From contig NZ_BTTW01000005.1 of the NCBI RefSeq assembly GCF_036245865.1, forward strand, positions 124,001-188,000: 64,000 bases of DNA. Direction: 5' to 3'. The notes below the pieces were generated by a model. That model ran no database searches and was not told where the DNA came from. It was given only the letters and a program-made list of their open reading frames with translations. This document shows positions 62,677 through 64,000 of the stretch, one piece after another. Source of the stretch: Corallococcus caeni (GTDB taxonomy: Bacteria; Myxococcota; Myxococcia; Myxococcales; Myxococcaceae). Position numbers and translations under genes: made by a program. Position 1 is the stretch's first letter. The number at the start of each line of letters is the position of its first letter.

Positions 62677-64000
62677 ATGCTCCTGCCCACCCTCGCCGCC
62701 CTGGTCCTCACGCAGGCTCCACCTCCTCTCACCTCCCTCTCCGAACAGAGCGGCTGGAAGCGCACCGGCCGCTACGCGGAAGCAGAGAGCCTCTGCCGCG
62801 CCTTCCCCAAGGCGTTCCCCGGCAAGGCCCGCTGCGACACGCTGGGCACCACGCCGGAGGGCCGCCCGATGGTGGCGCTCGTCGTCAGCCAGGACGGCAC
62901 CCTCACCGCGGACGCCGCGCGCAGGAAGGGGCGGCCCGTCGTCTTCTTCCAGGGCGGCATCCACGCGGGTGAAATCGACGGCAAGGACGCCGGCTACTGG
63001 CTGCTGCGCGACGCGCTCCAGAACCGGGCCTCCGTGCCGGACCTGCTCAAGGGCGTCACCGCCGTCTTCGTGCCCGTCTTCAACGTGGACGGCCATGAGC
63101 GCTTCAACCCCAACCACCGCCCCAACCAGGTGGGCCCGGAGGAGATGGGCTTCCGCGTCACCGGCCAGAACCTCAACCTCAACCGGGACTACGTGAAGGC
63201 GGACGCGCCGGAGATGGTGCTGCTGCTCAAGTACCTCAACGCGTGGGACCCGCTGGTCTACGTGGACCTGCACGTCACCGACGGCGCGAAGTTCGAACCC
63301 GACGTGTCCGTGGGCCTGGAGCCGCAGAAGTCCGGCCCGCCCGCGCTGCGCGAGCTGGGCACCAAGCTGGTGGACGAGCTCTTCACCGGCCTCACCGCCG
63401 AAGGCCACCAGCCGCTGCGCTTCTACCCGTCCTTCCAGAAGGATGACGACCCCACCAGCGGCTTCGCCTACGGCGTCCCCCCGCCGCGCTTCAGCCATGC
63501 CTTCTGGTCCGTGCACCACCGCTTCGGCGTGCTCGTGGAGACGCACTCCTGGAAGAGCTACGCCCAGCGCGTGAAGGCCACCCGCGACGTGCTGGAGGGG
63601 CTCTTGCGGCTCGTGGCCCGCGACGGCGCCGCGCTCCAGGCCGCCGTGAAGGCGGAGGACCAGAAGGCCGTGGCCGGCCAGGTGCGGGAGGTGGTGCTCG
63701 GCTGGGAGAGCACGCCCAAGCGGGAGACGATTGAGTTCAAGGGCTACGCCTACGAGCGCGGCCCGTCGGACGTCTCCGGCCAGCCGTACATCCGCTACGA
63801 CGACACGAAGCCCCAGACGTGGAAGGTGCCGTACGCGCCGGACATCCAGCCCGCCGTCACCGCGACGCTGCCCGCGGGCGGCTACCTGGTGTCCGCCGCG
63901 CACGCCGCGTGGGTCGCGCCCAAGCTGGCCGCGCACGGCATCGCGTTCCAGCGCCTCCCCCGCGCGGTGCCCGCCGCGAAGGTGGAGTCGTTCCGCTCCA
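62677..64000 (+). CDS. M14-family zinc carboxypeptidase, truncated by the window end
   Basis: 441 codons to the window edge; the C-terminus lies outside. Begins MLLPTLAALVLTQAPPP, a short signal peptide. Zinc-binding HxxE in GGIHAGEIDG (His96, Glu99) with the third ligand His199 in VYVDLHVTDG; substrate-binding NLNRDY near 167-172 and the catalytic Glu likely in VLVETHSWKSY. This fits metallocarboxypeptidases of the M14 family, exported. Follows the MBL-fold gene by 31 bp. Confidence 0.88.
   Translation, partial: MLLPTLAALVLTQAPPPLTSLSEQSGWKRTGRYAEAESLCRAFPKAFPGKARCDTLGTTPEGRPMVALVVSQDGTLTADAARRKGRPVVFFQGGIHAGEIDGKDAGYWLLRDALQNRASVPDLLKGVTAVFVPVFNVDGHERFNPNHRPNQVGPEEMGFRVTGQNLNLNRDYVKADAPEMVLLLKYLNAWDPLVYVDLHVTDGAKFEPDVSVGLEPQKSGPPALRELGTKLVDELFTGLTAEGHQPLRFYPSFQKDDDPTSGFAYGVPPPRFSHAFWSVHHRFGVLVETHSWKSYAQRVKATRDVLEGLLRLVARDGAALQAAVKAEDQKAVAGQVREVVLGWESTPKRETIEFKGYAYERGPSDVSGQPYIRYDDTKPQTWKVPYAPDIQPAVTATLPAGGYLVSAAHAAWVAPKLAAHGIAFQRLPRAVPAAKVESFRS

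Overview
The window is very GC-rich, tightly packed coding DNA with strong third-position G/C bias. Several families point to a fruiting myxobacterium of the Myxococcaceae (Myxococcus/Corallococcus type; this is an inference from gene content): a DUF2378 protein, a CorE-like ECF sigma factor with a Cys-rich tail, DUF7151-type repeat lipoproteins, FG-GAP lipoproteins, DUF1501/heme-motif operons and many two-component proteins. No rRNA, tRNA, CRISPR array, insertion sequence or prophage was seen.

Layout. 1-3267 (minus): three tandem copies, one cut by the window edge, of a lipoprotein with a ChaN/Tiki-like GELHG domain. 3347-5259 (minus): hutF and a DUF2383 ferritin-like protein. 5513-9139 (plus): three-domain DNA ligase D and an EamA transporter. 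9149-18605 (minus): a secreted-protein operon (CxxCH/DUF1588-like protein, small lipoprotein, Tat-exported DUF1501 protein, CxxCH lipoprotein), then an FG-GAP lipoprotein behind a 13-bp hairpin. 18781-19350 (plus): DUF420 membrane protein. 19361-23943 (minus): a complete red-light sensing operon, heme oxygenase - bacteriophytochrome kinase - single-domain receiver - receiver/kinase hybrid, all genes overlapping. 24151-30186 (plus): gltBD. 30200-34081 (minus): a heme-motif lipoprotein and the ammonium transporter amt, which has a clear sigma70-like promoter with a palindrome in its spacer. 34391-38580 (minus): two small lipoproteins, a membrane-anchored AraC regulator and an S41 peptidase, apparently one operon. 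38650-42993 (minus): an Lhr-type helicase. 43428-44372 (plus): an RHH-GNAT toxin-antitoxin pair with a palindrome in its promoter. 44601-51498: PAS-only protein, Cys-rich lipoprotein, pirin, DUF2378 protein, receiver-PAS-kinase hybrid, cysteine-synthase-like enzyme, Rieske oxygenase. 51540-57480: copper-handling genes (15-Cys four-helix bundle, P1B ATPase) close to the CorE-like sigma factor, with a repeat-rich lipoprotein between. 57505-58664: PLA2-like protein and a TPR protein. 58671-61543: NtrC-type regulator/kinase pair. 61710-64000: NAPE-PLD-like metallohydrolase and an M14 carboxypeptidase that runs off the window.

Genes that work together: gltBD with amt (ammonium uptake and assimilation); bphO-bphP-receiver-kinase (chromophore synthesis, photoreception, phosphorelay); Csp-like protein, P1B ATPase and CorE-like sigma factor (copper storage, export, control); antitoxin with toxin. 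Two copies of a GTCCGAC-N-GTCGGAC palindrome, 8.7 kb apart, look like a dispersed intergenic element. Starts were chosen by Shine-Dalgarno sequence, lipobox or Tat position and family length, so they often differ from the longest reading frame.
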